From NCBI GenBank assembly GCA_015698045.1, contig BLAL01000160.1:992001-1056000 (forward strand): DNA of 64,000 nucleotides. Direction: 5' to 3'. Shown here one piece after another: positions 12,206 to 26,009 of the stretch. How positions within the stretch are numbered: position 1 is the stretch's first letter; each line of letters starts with the position of its first letter. The notes under the pieces are model-generated. The model saw only the letters and a list, made by a program, of their open reading frames with translations, was not told the origin of the DNA and did not search any database. Origin of the DNA: Rhizophagus clarus. Lineage: Eukaryota; Glomeromycota; Glomeromycetes; Glomerales; Glomeraceae. The position numbers and the translations under genes are program-made.

Positions 12206-13405
12206 TCAATTTAAAATAATTTTTTTTCCATAATTTAATATTTCTTCAATATTAATTTTCTCGAACGTTTGAGAATTAATAATACTTTCATGATCTAATA
12301 CATTATAAGCAATACAAACACAATGTAAATCGTCAAGATAAGATTCTACAAATTTCCATTCAGGTTGTAATTTATTATTAATAAACAATTGTGTTTTCGT
12401 TTTTATTATCTACAAAAAAAAAAAAAAAATTTTAAAAAAAAAACGGGTATGAAAGGTATAATAGATAGATGTATAATAAACAAACCTGTGGATTTTCTAT
12501 TAAATTAGGTTCTTCATTTGATAGATGAAATTCGATAGATCTCAAATCCAAAGATAATCCTAATCCAACAGCTTTTACATAACTCTCTTTTAAACACCAA
12601 AATTGATAAAATTGATGTAATTGTTGAAACTGTGTATAATTTGGATTTGTTATTGTTGACCATTCATAATCCGAAAACTATAGAAAATTGAAGAGAAAAT
12701 TAAATAAAATATATATTTGGAGGGAGAAAAAAAAAAAACAAAAGAAATAATAATTATTTATACCCGATCTTTAAGTGTTTCAAAAAAATATTCCAAACTT
12801 TGATTAGAAGGTAATTCAACTTTCATTACATCAACACCAATCAAAGAATTTTCACTAGCAACTAATACAACCCAATCTCCATGATGTGATATATTAAAAC
12901 TTATTACAGGATCGGAATCTTTCATTTTAGGATTCACCTTTATATATAATATAATGATAAATCAGTTAAGTTAATTGCACTTATAGATATACATATTTTA
13001 TCACCATCATCACAATCATCACATTTGGGAGGAAATTTCTTACCAAAATGGGTTTGTTCTTTCCAGTTCTAGAAAATTGAATCATATTCCAATCATATTT
13101 ATATAATTTACAAAATAATAATCTCATTAAACATCTACCAATTAATGAAAGTTTTGCGTCTTCAATAAAATGAAATCGATTTATTCGAGATTTTTCTTCT
13201 GGCTGAATGAAAGATAGAACTTGTTGATATTGCTTTGATAAATTTTGAAATTACATAAAAATAAATGTAAAGTTGTTATTTGCATCACAGATTATATATT
13301 TAATATATCATTCAACAAAAAAACAAAAGAGATATTTACTTCATCAGATGGGTTCCATTCATTAACATTGAATGCCCATCGAGCTGTTATATTAGTTGAT
13401 GACAT
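12206..13405 (-). CDS. 4'-phosphopantetheinyl transferase (AASDHPPT/Sfp type)
   Basis: Five exons, 13405-13340, 13232-13044, 12937-12764, 12677-12486 and 12409-12206, all phase 0, give 274 residues. The enzyme transfers the phosphopantetheine arm of CoA to a serine of carrier proteins; fungal targets include alpha-aminoadipate reductase (lysine synthesis) and fatty-acid or polyketide synthases. The N-terminus (RWAFNVNEW) and ISHHGDWVVL match the human AASDHPPT/Lys5 group. The magnesium-binding signature IGVDVMK has D121, and WCLKESYVKAVG (W170, K173, E174, K178) is the second hallmark. It looks catalytically complete. Which carrier proteins it serves cannot be told from this window. Confidence 0.92.
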
Positions 13406-13732
13406 TCTTTTTTTAATATAATATTAAAATTACAAAATTATTTAAAGAAATGACGAAGAAAAAAAAAAAGGTGGTCAAATGATAAAAAGAAAAAAGGTGG
13501 CTAAATGTAAAGTATAAAGTCATATATTTTTTTTTTTATAGATTTATGTAGTACGACCAACTTGCATTTTATTCTTATCTATTTATGTCATCTAAATTTA
13601 TACCATAATATCATAAACAATCGCAAAAAAAACAATACATACAACACTTTTTTTTTTTTTCTCTCAAAAAATTAGCGAAATACTTTAACTTATTAATATT
13701 AATACTTTACGTACAGAACATATAATAACTTA
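13406..13732. other. Intergenic between the PPTase and APRT genes
   Basis: AT-rich spacer holding the PPTase upstream region and the APRT 3' end. A short imperfect duplication, CTTATTAATATTAATACTTTACGTACAGAA then CTTATTAATATTTAAGTACAGAA, spans the APRT stop codon (about 13689-13753), so the end of the coding sequence has been partly copied just downstream. Confidence 0.5.
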
Positions 13733-14612
13733 TTAATATTTAAGTACAGAATATACGGGTGCATCTACTTTTTTATATCCATCAAATACTGCCAATTCAA
13801 CTAGGAAAACATATTCTAAAACTTTACCACCAAGTTTTTTAACAAGTTTTCCAGCTGCTTCCGCTGTACCTCCTAAAAAAAAAAAAAAATAATTGTAATT
13901 TATAATTTACAATTATTCCAATTATTCGCAATTGAAATCGTTCAATTTAAAACAATATCTTTACCCGTTGCCATAAGATCATCTATAACAATAACATTTT
14001 GATCTTGTTTAATCGCATCTTCTTGCATCTCAAAAATATCCTATATTGATAAAAAATAAAATTATTGTTCACATAAACTGATAAAATTCGCATAAATCAA
14101 TAAAATTTCACGCATACAATATAAATTATAAATAATTTACGTACCACGCCATATTCTTTTTGATATTCAACATTGATAGTATTTCCAGGTAATTTACCCT
14201 TTTTTCTTGCGGGGACAAAAGCAGCATTTAATCTTAAAGCCACTATTGGTCCAAATAAGAATCCACGAGCTTCCAATCCTTTAAAAATAATTTTTTTTTT
14301 AGATTTGAATTTCTTTGTCAATTTTGCAATTAAATGATTATAATTTTATACCAACAACCACATCGATTTTTTCTTTTGTTGAATTAATATGATCCACAAT
14401 ACAATTTATAATAAAATCAACTGCTTTAGGGTTTTGGAAAATGGGTAGTATATCTAGAAAAGGAATTCCCTATTTAAAGGCGAAAATTCCTCAATTAAAA
14501 AAAAAAAAAAATTTTTTTTTTCTATCTTTAATTATTTATATACCTTTATTGGAAAGTCTGGTACAGTTCTCATAAGATTACGAACATCTTGAATATCTTT
14601 AATATCTGACAT
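13733..14612 (-). CDS. APT1: Adenine phosphoribosyltransferase
   Basis: Five exons, 14612-14544, 14469-14352, 14278-14145, 14040-13965 and 13872-13733, give 178 residues, standard for the family. The cytosolic enzyme salvages adenine with PRPP to make AMP. The start [16 protein letters not shown] is typical, [10 protein letters not shown] forms the adenine-side loop, and the PRPP-binding signature [19 protein letters not shown] occupies about 122-140. An in-frame ATG two codons upstream (14618, giving MKMSDI) is an alternative start; MSDIKDI was chosen because homologues begin near there. All splice junctions keep frame across phases 0, 1, 0, 1. Confidence 0.94.
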
Positions 14613-17037
14613 TTTCATTAAAAACAAATATAAGTTAGCAAGGGAAGGAAGAAATTTGTAATAAATATATATATTTTTTACATATTTTATCTCCGGAAAT
14701 CTATGTAATACATACATGATATAGTAGTTATAGTATGGTACTAATAAGGAAATCCATTTTATACTCGTATGAAATTAGTTAAAATGTTCGTTGAACATCA
14801 GTCGCGGCCATCGGTATACGCGAAATTAAAGCTCACGGCAAATTTCATTGGTGGAATTACCCGAATTATATTAAAATTTATGGTGAATTTTGATAAAAAT
14901 ATTTCAAGAAAATTCAGTTTACTATCCGTTCCTTTAATGATTCGTGCTTCGAAGGAGTGATAAAAGGTGAGTTTTGAAATTAATCAAACTTTGAAATTGT
15001 TTCAAGTTGTTCAACAGCTCAAATACCTAAATCTCATGATATTTGAACGGTAAAATCCTTAAATGTTAAAAGCCGACAAACTAGAAAGTACAAACATTTC
15101 TGTGAGGTCATATTACGTACGATATACGTAAATTTATCTGCCAGCTAATAAATCTTACCATGATTATATTAATAACGCGTCTTTATAAGATCCAATAAGG
15201 TGTTACGGCTTCAATTGGAGAAGGGCTATTTGATCGATTTATTGCATAAATCGATGTAACGACATAGAAAGAAGAACGAAAGGGGGGAAAGGGAGGAAAG
15301 AGCTTCGATTTAGTATATTCCACAAGGGTACCTTCCATAATTATAAATGATTTACCATTAAAAGATCATAACAATCATAAAGTTTTTGATTGTTTTTATT
15401 ATTAGTCAATAACGACTAATCGGAATTATTACTATGAATGCATTAATGAATTTCCATATTTAAATTAGATTAATTTTCAAAGAAATTTCACTTTTTTTAG
15501 AAAATGATCATACTTGAATAGGTTGAACGCAGTAAATTAGTAAATTCGCAATTTTTTTTTACCTTAAAAATCCCATTATCATAACCTAATATTTTCTCTT
15601 TTTATGTAGTGTAAAATATAGTACATAATTAAAGATTATTGGGCATATTTATTTATGATAAACAAATATTTTACACAAAAAACTCGATATTCTATCAAAT
15701 AAACAAATAAAAATTAAATGAATTTTTTTTTTCACGCGGGAATATCTGCAAGCATTGCTATTTGTCCTTTAAACTTTCTTTTTTACAATGAAAATTCGGT
15801 CTAGATCTTTTTACATCATTAGTTTAAACTATAAAATTATTAAACTTTTTTTAACGTCATATGCGTCATATACATCATTATATCCATGTAAACTTTGAAA
15901 TTAGAAAGTTCCTAACAAAAATATTTCAAATATTCTAAATATTCTCTAAATATTTCTATAACCTTAATAATTTAAGAAGATAAATTCTTTTCGTCATATT
16001 GTTCTTAATATATTATAATATTTATGATATTCAAATGTATGTATATAAATAGGTTTCAACAATTATAACAAGTACATATGATCGATGCCAAGCAATATCA
16101 CGCGTTGTAGTATGTTACGTATGTTTTTTTTTTTCGGATTATCCCTTTAATTCGCGTGCGCAGTTCATGCATGTCGTCCATGAGGCCCTGCTTTTACTTT
16201 TTTTACTTACCTACATTACTTGCTCCCTGCTTAACTGCTTAAACCTAGATCGATTATATTACGATTATTATTATGAACAAATAATTTTTATTTCTTTAGA
16301 ATTTAGAATTTTTAATTTTAGAGATTTACATTTTTGAGTTTTAAAATAATGTTTTAATTCTTTTATCTTTGTTTTACCTTTGTAATTGGGTTTCATTGGT
16401 TAGAATCAAAAAAGGATAGATATCTTATCTTTCATTTTCATATTCACATGAGATCTTTTTCTAGAAACAATTATTTTAACGGTCGAGAACAACGACACGT
16501 CGTTTGCCCCCTCAAACACAACAATACTTAATTTCTTAAAACCATTCAAATCAACTTAAAATATGAAACGATTGAATTTGTTTATGTCAATAAAAAAAAA
16601 AAAGATTTAAAAATTTTTGAAGTTCTAGAACCTTAATTAACAATTTTAATATATTTAGATGACGCAAATTTAATATATACTGTTTACATAAGATACATTT
16701 GATGTTCACGATACAGTCGATACGGTAATGCAGATATGTTTGTATTTTATACGTTCTGGAACCTGCATATCTTTTCATAATTTTTTTTATTGGATATTTT
16801 TGTATTTTTTGAAAATCTTAAAAGGGAATGTCTGCATCTATTTCTATATAAAGTATGCCTTTTCTTGACTGAAAAATTAATCTGCAAAATATCTTACCTT
16901 TTAAAATCTTTTTTGTTCTTTTTTTTCCTTTAAAAAAAGTTTAAATAAGTTTACAAAATATTCACATAAAAGTTTAAAAAAAGTTTATAAATACTCTTTT
17001 TCTTTCAAAGAATTTTCTTCCCTTTCAATTTATAAAA
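14613..17037. other. Intergenic; no gene recognised
   Basis: About 2.4 kb between the divergent APRT and F-box-like genes. A 63-codon open frame at 14769-14960 has mixed composition but no recognisable motif and no supporting introns. GC-richer patches lie at about 14800-14830, 15225-15300 (purine-rich GAAAGGGGGGAAAGGGAGG) and 16145-16195. A TATATAAAG sequence at 16845-16853 lies about 190 bp before the F-box gene start. Nothing else can be supported. Confidence 0.5.
16845..16853 (+). promoter_or_regulatory. Possible TATA element of the F-box-like gene
   Basis: TATATAAAG lies about 190 bp upstream of the start codon at 17038, followed by a pyrimidine-rich region (about 16900-17030) common at fungal transcription start regions. 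Such matches arise often by chance in DNA this AT-rich. Confidence 0.3.
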
Positions 17038-17161
17038 ATGACCTTTCTAACAAATTTTACATATTTTCCTTTCGTTCTTTTTCATAAAATGTGTGGAGTG
17101 ATAGCGGAAAATTCATCATCATTTCATTCTCACAAATTAAATAATAACAATAATAAAATTC

Positions 17162-17203
<42 letters not shown>

Positions 17204-18087
17204 TAAAGTTAACATCACTTTCTTCGCTTCCTGATGATATCCTTTACATTATTAAAAAAGATTTAGATTTCGTATCAACGATGTCATTAAGAAGTTCATG
17301 TAGACATTTATATTCAGTATTTCCTGATTCTCTCTTATTCTCTGAAATCATCCTTCTTTCAACTTTTAATCAACAACAATTTAATAATTTAATAAATTAT
17401 CTTGTCTCAAATAATAAGAATCAATTTATTCGTAAATTAACTTTCAATCAATCTCAAATAACTGAACAAGCCATCATATCCGTATTGGAACATTGTTATA
17501 ATTTACAATCGTTAAGTATTTTGGCTTGTAAACAAGTTAAAATATTACCATTAACGAATGCAATGGTAAAATGGCATCAAGATAAATCAGGAAATTCTCC
17601 TAATTTAAAAGAATTAAAGAAAATTATTATGACAAGATGTATTGGAGGTAAAAGACATTCTTTAACTATTAAAAAAATTATTGAAGATTTACGAAAATTA
17701 AAGAATGATAAAGATGATGAAGATGAAGATAAAACTCGGAACAATAAATTATATCTTGGAATGGATCATAAACAAATTCCAGTAAAGATCAATTTTATTT
17801 TAAATTTTTCTTCCTCAAGTTCAAATTCTTCTATGAACGATGGTATTTTTCAATTTCAAGATTGTCAAAGTGATACCTGTGAATGCTGTACTATGTCATG
17901 TGCTAGTTGTAAAGCAAAATATAAATATTGGGATGAATTTTGGATAAAATGTAGTTGGTGTAGAGAAAGAAATTTTTGTGGTCAATGTGTTATGGAGGCT
18001 TCAAAGAAAAATACTTTTAAGAATTACGCCTTTCAATACATGAGAATAAAATTATGTCAGATTTTTGAATTACCTTGTCCTTTTTAA
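17038..18087 (+). CDS. F-box-like protein with poly-Asn tract and Cys-rich tail
   Basis: A single uninterrupted 349-codon frame. Residues about 58-98 (LTSLSSLPDDILYIIKKDL...SLRSSCRHLYSVFP) fit an F-box, the Skp1-binding motif of SCF ubiquitin ligases. A leucine-rich stretch follows (TEQAIISVLEHCYNLQSLSIL) that may be a degenerate LRR. The C-terminus (276-317) packs cysteines as C-x4-CECC, CASC, CSWC and FCGQC, spacing suggestive of zinc binding; a DDEDED acidic linker precedes it. A poly-Asn run near 43-55 comes from an AAT microsatellite and probably varies between strains. MCGVIAEN (Met18) is an alternative start. The substrate is unknown. Confidence 0.75.
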
Positions 18088-18837
18088 AAAAAAAAAAAGA
18101 AAAATAGTATATATAGATTATATACATTTATTATACATATTTTAGGAACAATTATTACTTCAGAATTTTTTTATCTCTCTCTTTTTTTCACTCATTCACT
18201 TTTCATGTAAATAGTATTTTCTTACCAAATTGTTGGATATGTTTATTGTTTTGATCAGCTGGACAGATTTAAAAAAGCAATAAAAAAGTAATTGAAAGAA
18301 AATTTACTAAAATATCTTGCATTCGCGTGGTCCCGTCGGTTGGTCGCGTGGTGATACACTGGTTACTTGGCAGATCCAGGTCAATCTAGTGCGGTCTAGA
18401 TCTCGGACCATGTACTAAATCGGGCTTTCAACTTTTTTATGTGATTCATGCGATTTTTTAATTACGTATGAATCCTAAACCGTACATTTTTAAAATGAAA
18501 AATTTTTATTTATAAACAAATAAATGAAACCATAATTTTTATGAAATTCATTTTCCTTTTATATCAAATACCCCGGTTGACAAGATGGATGATGATCATC
18601 TACCCTTGAATTTAAGGTGTACACAATTTATTTTTATCTTGTACATCAAATAATTACTATAAATACCAAAATATATCAAAATATATTAAATATATATCTA
18701 ATCTTATCAAATAACACAGAATGTGTATGTTCGATCGAGTATTCGATGATAATCCAAATCATTTTTTCGTTTCAAAAAAAAAAAAAAAAAAAAAAATATC
18801 TTATCTACTTCATAAACATTTCAACCATTTTCTTTCC

Positions 18838-18869
<32 letters not shown>

Positions 18870-21800
18870 AATATTTATTTATTGTAGAACAAATTTCCAA
18901 TTTACTTCATGACATGATTTTTTTCAACAAATAAGATAGGGTTTATAAATTTAAGGTTTCTATTAATAGAACATATTAAGGATACATTTATGCAGTACTT
19001 ACAGCATAACTTTTGATTTATATTGTCTTTCTTTATTCTCTTTGAATCATATGTTTTTTTTTTATTCAAACAGTTTCAGCCGACTTATGTCAGTTTATTA
19101 AATAGATAACAATGATATACAATCTGATTTACTTTCGAGAAAGATAATCGCTATATATATATAAAATAATGAATTACTAAAATAATGTACAGAATAAAAC
19201 ATTTAAGTATTATCTTTTTGATCGTTTTATAATACAGTTTAACAGTAATTTATATTAAAGTATTATAACAAGACGACGTACAGAATAAAACAAAACGTTA
19301 TGTATTACATATTTGGTCGGTATACTATTTATTTTCATTACACTAATATAATTTTTATAACAAACTTGATTATTAATTATACGGCTATTATTAATTATAC
19401 GGCTAACAGTAAAAAATATTATACAGTGTTATAACAAAACGACTCAATCACATGATGACAATGCTCGTTCGGTTTTTTTTGCCACTTAAAATGTGCGCAT
19501 CACATGATACATGTCCTGAATATAATAATTCACATGATTCAAATTGCGAGCTTGGCGTATGTATCGAACCGAAATTGAAAGTTGCCGATTGCCGAAAGTT
19601 TTAAAAAAAAATATAGTTAGGAAACACAATTTAAAAAGAGGTACATTGAAACATTTCACAGTTTTCACCACTTCAACGAGCGTCTGCACACAACTCTGCA
19701 CAATAACATTTTTATTGCTATTAATTCTTGGGTACGTAAAATTGCAGCAGTAGCGACATTGCAGTAGTGGTGGCAATGATATTCTTAAAATTGCAGCAGT
19801 AATGGCATTGCCGACGACATCGCAACAGTAACAGCAACGACATTTTGTGCACGTATATGACGACATTTGCCCGTATGCACACGTATGTTTAATTCTTTGG
19901 GCATCTGAAAATTTGTTAGGTTGAATAATATTTAAAAAAAAATATATTACAGAATTATATTTATTGTATAAAGACGACGAAAATCTCGTCAACTCAAAGG
20001 TAAAAACAAACTATAACTAAATACAAGAAGACGAAGGTGACTGTTCATGCCTAAAATACATGAATTTTGTGAAAAAAATTTTTAACAAAATTAATACGCA
20101 GAAATCATGTGAAATGTATCATGCTTTAGTGTAGAACTTTCGCCGATATATTTATTACTGTATATAGAACTTTCGACGGTATCTCCGAAAGACGGGAAAT
20201 TAAAAAAAGGCAATAAATTGCTTTAAAATATAAAAATACTAAATTATGACAAAAATTGATCTAAAAAAAAAAAAAAACTCTGCATTATTTGATCACTGCT
20301 AAATTTGATATATTTAGTGCATACATACATAATATAATCAACTTTTTCCTTTATTTAACTAGCTCTTTTTCTCTAAAGAATCTATTAATAAAATAAATTG
20401 TTCCTTTTTAATTCTTCTTCTTATTATAAATTATTATTATTTCTATTATGTTAATTTTCACGAATATGTCCATCAATAATTTTATTGCCTAATTTGCTTA
20501 AAACGAAATTTCAACGTTAAAAAATTTTTTATTTTCTTCACCTTTTCTTTTCCTTATCAAAAGTTTCTGATACAAATAATGATATTATCCTTTATTAATC
20601 TGAAAATGATTTGAACAAAAATGACGCGAAAAATTCAACATCGTAACATTTGCAACTCCATTTAAGGAATACTGAAAAATATGTATGATTTTAAATTTTA
20701 TAATTTATAACATTTTTTTTTTTTAAAAAAATTATAACTAAAATGTATTATTAACCAATGTATTAATTATCATATTTTTTTTAGATATTTTTAGTGCGTT
20801 TTAAGTTTTAAAATTATGGAGATCATCAATTATTTTGGATATCAAAGGAAAAAAAAAAAAATAAAAAATAAATTTTATTTTAAAAATAATAAAAAAAAAA
20901 ATCATTGTTCTTCAATCATAGTAATCCAAAATTATATTATAATCTGTACTTACTGCAATGTGAACAATGAGGTATTTTCGAACGAAACCGTTATGAAACT
21001 AAAAATGAAAACGTACTCGCAGTTTTTAATTCGTGCTGCTGCTTGAAGTTATTTTTACCGTGATATATTCTAGATTATCAAATTCAGGTTGCGCATAATT
21101 TTAATACTGTAAATAATTGTAAGTCCAAAAAAAAAAAAAAAGAATCAAATTTATATTACAAAGAAATTTACATTAAGAACGCGCAATACATTAAATTATA
21201 ACTTAAAATAGAAATTTATTTATAAAAAAAAAAAAACATTACGTGATTAGTTAGTTCTTTAGATTAAACTGGCAAAAATTTGAAATTTTTTGTAAACAAT
21301 AGATTAAATACAGATCTTATCATAATTCGTAATTATTTATAATTCCGGCTAAACTTTATAATTTCTTAATATTTATTTATTTATTTATCTTTCAAAATCA
21401 GTTATCAAATATTCTTCTTTCCTTTAACTATTAATTAATTGATTTGTATAAGAAAGAAGGTTTGAAATGAATATTGATTTACTAAAAAAATTCATTACAT
21501 GCGACATTGATAATGCAGATACAATGGATGGAAGGAAAAATTGGGATCGGAGTATGATTTTAATGACATTGCTTATTTATTTATATTGATGAACATAATA
21601 CTTTTTTTCTTTTTTGACCGTATCATGTTTCGGTATTAACCAAATTAATGATATATATAAAGTAAATTATCCTTTCACGAAATTAATTAATCCAAAACAG
21701 AATTTTCGAGTAATAGAATATTGGAACACAATATATTTTTGTAATTTTTGTAATTTTTGTAACCAGGATTTACTGTATCCAGGAATAATATATAAATATT

Positions 21801-22050
21801 CCAATATTCTAATATAAGTTATTTAACACAAATTTTTATCCCCTAAATCTTAAATAATTAATAATTAAGGGGGAACCTTCCCATTGATATGATCTACAAT
21901 ATTCCGATCCTGCTGTAAAACACAAACTTTAAAGTAATCCACTTTTTTATACTGTGTTGTCATTATTCTCATAATTCTCTCCCTTTTAAGTCTTTTAAAA
22001 TCCTTTCAGGCTTCTTTTTAAACTCCTTTTTTTACTCCTTAAACTTAAAC

Positions 22051-22086
<36 letters not shown>

Positions 22087-23010
22087 TACTGAAATCATTA
22101 TTATCGTCATTATCATTATAATCATCATAATCATTTATCATTGAAAGAAAAAAGAAACCTTAAAATCTGGTTGGGCTTATCAAAGTTAAATTTGTACGAT
22201 ATTAATCAAGGTTGTACGAATTTTCAGTTTTTTTTTTTTACCGCCAAAAAAAATTTCTTATTTTCATACATTCTTGTTTTATCAATTTATGGGTTGTGTA
22301 ATAGATAAATCAAGTGTATTGTATAACAAACACAATGCGTATATGTATTATTCCTTTTATATATACTGATATATCAAATGCTTCAAATGTTGTTGAACTA
22401 TTTATTTGTTTTTTTTTTTGTTGAAGTAAACCCTTAATTTATTTTCCTTGTGTCGATCTTTCCCTTTTATATCAGAGAAAAAGCCATTTGATTTAGATCG
22501 TTTTTTTTTTGAAAGTTGTCCAAAAAAAAAAAAATCCCATTTATAAATATTGTTCGTTCTTTAAAAAAAAAAAAAAATTTTTTAAGAAAAAAAAAAAAAA
22601 AAATAAACGTAAAGAGTATATATATATATATATATCTTATATTTTTTAAAAAAAAAAAAATATAAAAAAAAATATAAAAATATATATATATATACCTTTT
22701 AATTTTACCATTAATGTATAAAAACGTTTTAAATTAAAAAAAAAATTATTTTTTGGTTTTTTTTTTTTTTTTTTATCATTCTATCTCTTTAAACGTCTTT
22801 TTTTACTTAGCAACCCCCCCCCTTTTTTTCACCTTCATTTCTAAATTTTTTTTTCTTTTTAATAATTTAATAATATCATTCTTTAATTAATAGTATATAT
22901 ATATACATATTTATTTCATTCTTTATATTAAATTATCCTAATTGTAATATACATACATAAATATATAAAAAAATTTCGATAATTCTTCCTTTCCTTCATA
23001 TTATACGAGA
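18088..23010. other. Long intergenic stretch; no gene supported
   Basis: Nearly 5 kb without a convincing gene. It contains a GC-richer island at 18317-18420 (listed separately), homopolymers at 18775-18870 and 22050-22090, and a cluster of GACGACAT / TTGCAGCAGTAG-type short repeats at 19738-19870. The last 500 bp before the methyltransferase gene are almost wholly A or T runs with (AT)n blocks. A 168-codon minus frame at 19486-19992 is treated as chance. Confidence 0.5.
18317..18420 (+). other. GC-rich island, possible tRNA-derived (SINE-like) fragment
   Basis: The sequence TTGGTCGCGTGGTGATACAC resembles a Pol III A box (TGGTCGCGTGG against TRGYNNARYGG). About 30 bp later comes GATCCAGGTCAATCTAG, a weak B-box-like block. 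A hairpin can form between AGATCCAGG and GGTCTAGATCT. No poly-A tail or target duplication is clear. The composition differs sharply from the flanks. Confidence 0.3.
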
Positions 23011-24324
23011 ATGGGTAATAATCATTCATCATCGTCTCGTGTTAATAGACATAACAACGGGGCCATGAAATTGAGAAATAAAAAAAGTAAACAACAATTA
23101 ATGGAAAGGGAAGAAAATAAGGAATCAGCAAAATTAAAATTTCATTTACCAAAAAATGATCAAGATATTGATAGAATGCAATTACAACATTTTTTGTTCA
23201 AACATATTTGGGATGATAAAAATTATTCCTCCCCAATTGAACAAAGATTAAAATCGGGTGATTGCAAGGTTTTAGATGCAGGGTAAGTTTGTTTTTCCAT
23301 ATTTGAAAATATTGTTTTCGATTTTCTTCGATTTATTTCGATTAAATACTTTATATTCTCGGTTTCTTTTTTAGTTGTGGCCCCGGTGCATGGCTTCTTG
23401 AAATGTCTACGCAACATCCTTCAACCAGATTTCATGGCGTTGATATTGCAGCGGTGTTCCCATCGGAGATAAAACCAACCAATTTAAATTTTCATCAATG
23501 TGATATAAATCAAGGGTTACCTTTCAAAGATAATTACTTTGATTTCGTCAGGATGAGTTTAATGTCTACATCCCTAAAGATTAATCAATGGGTTAATGTC
23601 ATAAGAGAATTAGTAAGGTATATTACGATATATTTATTTATTTATTTATGTCTATTTATTTATTAATATATATATTTATTTATTATATTGTATTTATGTC
23701 AAATTTACTAATTTATCAAATTTTTATCAAATCTTGTCTAATTTATCACATTTTAGAGTATTAAAACCGGGTGGTTATTTAGAACTTATAGAAAGTGGAG
23801 TACAAGTGTATAATGCAGGTCCACATTTTACATTTATGGTTAAAAATAGTAAGTGTACAATAATAATGAAAAGATATGCACACACTCATATTCAACATTA
23901 ATCTTTTTTTTATTCTTTCTCATAAATAGTAATTAGTTTTAAAAATTCGAACGAATTAAGTGTATACATAACAAATCAAATTCCTTCGATACTTTCATCG
24001 ATTCCATCATTAACCGATATCCAATCGGATTTTCGTGTGATCCCAATTGGTCCACTCGGTGGTCAAAGTGGATTAATATACGGAGATTTATTAGATATGT
24101 ATTTTACAAATAAACTTAAGGATGTTTTACCGAAATGTATGAATATTACGGAAAAAGAATATTTAGATTTATGGGATAGATGTCAATTGGAATTTAAAAT
24201 TCATGCTGCTACAACTAAATTGTTTAGATTTTGGGCTCAAAAAGTTGTAGTAACTGATGATGATGATGATGATGATGATGAAAATATAGAGGAAGGGGTG
24301 GGAATTGATCAATTAATCAATTAG
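23011..24324 (+). CDS. SAM-dependent methyltransferase, LaeA-like
   Basis: Four exons, 23011-23282, 23375-23617, 23757-23848 and 23930-24324, give 333 residues. A class I methyltransferase fold is indicated by motif I VLDAGCGPGAWLLE (split by intron 1), the motif II acidic position in FHGVDIAAVFP, a FDFVRMSLM stretch, and motif post-I/III LKPGGYLELIE. The basic N-terminus (about 1-40) is disordered, and the C-terminus has an Asp run from a GAT repeat. Relatives include the velvet-complex regulator LaeA and a large expanded Rhizophagus family; the substrate cannot be inferred. There is no signal peptide. MGNNHSS could in principle be N-myristoylated (MGxxxS), which is only a sequence resemblance. 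Confidence 0.85.
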
Positions 24325-24366
24325 AAAATTAATTAAATAAAATTAGAAATTTTTGGACTTTGTATA

Positions 24367-24368
24367 TA

Positions 24369-24406
<38 letters not shown>
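24367..24406. repeat. (AT)n microsatellite
   Basis: An almost pure TA dinucleotide run of about 40 bp just 3' of the methyltransferase gene, followed by AATAATAAT and AAAAT runs. Likely length-variable between strains. Confidence 0.8.
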
Positions 24407-24409
<3 letters not shown>

Positions 24410-26009
24410 AATTCTTTCTTTTAAAAAAAAAATAATAATAATAATAATAATAAAATAAAATAAAATAAAGTAAATAAAACAATATAATAAAAATGTAAAT
24501 ATCATAACATCATGTTGATGATAATCACGCAGAAAAAAAAAAACAAGGTTTGATAGTTCTGTCGTACCAAATAGAAGCAATGACAAATTTGTACAATCCA
24601 ATAAAAATTTCTTGTTTATGACTACAACTCAGGAAGACAAGCTCCTATTTTAATCCTATCTTAGTATATCTCAAGTTACTTATCACCAAAATCACCAAAT
24701 GTTAATGTCTTACAAATTTTACAAATTTAAAAATATTTATTTTTACTCACGCCATCTTTCTTTTAACCTGGAAATACTAAATTAGTAGCGAAATTACCGA
24801 TTTCATGTAAATTTTTTTAAAAAAAAAATTGACAATACATGATTTCACAGATTTCACAGATTTTTTACTGATTTTATGTATCCCAAACATCTATTTTTTT
24901 TTTTTACAAAGAATTTTTACAAACTAGTTAAAGTGGCAAAAAAACATAAATAAAAAATAAATACACAAAATAAATTAATAATATTAAATATATTATTGAA
25001 AATATAACGGAATAACTGATGAAAAAAATAAGAAATTATCATATGATATATTTTAGCCTAAACTCATATAGTCATATTTGATTAAGCATGTTTATTTTTA
25101 TTAAGTTGCTAAAAACTGAAAGAGTTATGTATCCCATTAGTATGACTGTAAACGTTATTTTATTCAAAGAATTTTTTATGAAATTCTCATTATCCTGAAA
25201 TATTACTTGTAAAAATTAGTTGATATGATGCCATTTTCTATCTCCCCCCCCCCTTTTTTTTATTATTATGCGTAATGCAGTTGTAGATCATTAAAATGTA
25301 TATCCGGTAGATCTTAGTAAGTATTAATTTCAACAATTTAGTTTTAACAATGAATTCTACTAATTCTACTATTATAGTATTTTTTTAGAGATTACACAAT
25401 TTATTGAACAGACGAAAACAGATTTATGATGCCGCAAAATTTAAATTTTACCTAATTAACATTACTTGATGAGTAACGATATGTTATTTATCATTTTCCC
25501 GATCAGGGAGATCGATCACTTGCTTTGATAAATTAATGAATTATAAAAAGTATTTCCTTTCGTCCATTAAAAGTAATTGTTTTTTACTATGAATTTACTA
25601 ATTTTCGTAATTATATTTTCGATTATATTTATATGGAAATTGCTTTTCCGCCAACCCGTTATTTTTAGCATAATTGCCTATATTGGTAAATCTATACGCG
25701 TACAATACACATAAATAAATATTTATCATTTGCAAATTTATGTCATCTTGCGATCTTATCATTTAGTTATCAAAACGCGTATCGAAACCGAAATTCGAAA
25801 ATTCCACTATATTTACCGATGGATATATTTTACGTCTACACATTTAAAACAATATAAATTTTAAAATTAATAATTTAATTGTTTTTTTAATACTTAATTG
25901 TTCGAATTCTTTTATTCCGAGATTGTACTACATTTCGTTTTTGGTTACGTTCTGAATTTGGTCATCTTCATTTCACGCTCGCTTTTCAATCATCAAAAAA
26001 ATATTAAAA

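Noticed and set aside
14769..14960. 63-codon plus frame upstream of APRT
   Set aside because: No recognisable motif and no splice continuation. It may be the start of an APRT upstream transcript but cannot be supported as a gene.
19486..19992. 168-codon minus-strand open frame
   Set aside because: Composition is driven by short GACGACAT/GCAGCAGTAG repeats. There are no domain motifs, no intron context, and the start and end lie in AT-rich filler. Most likely chance.
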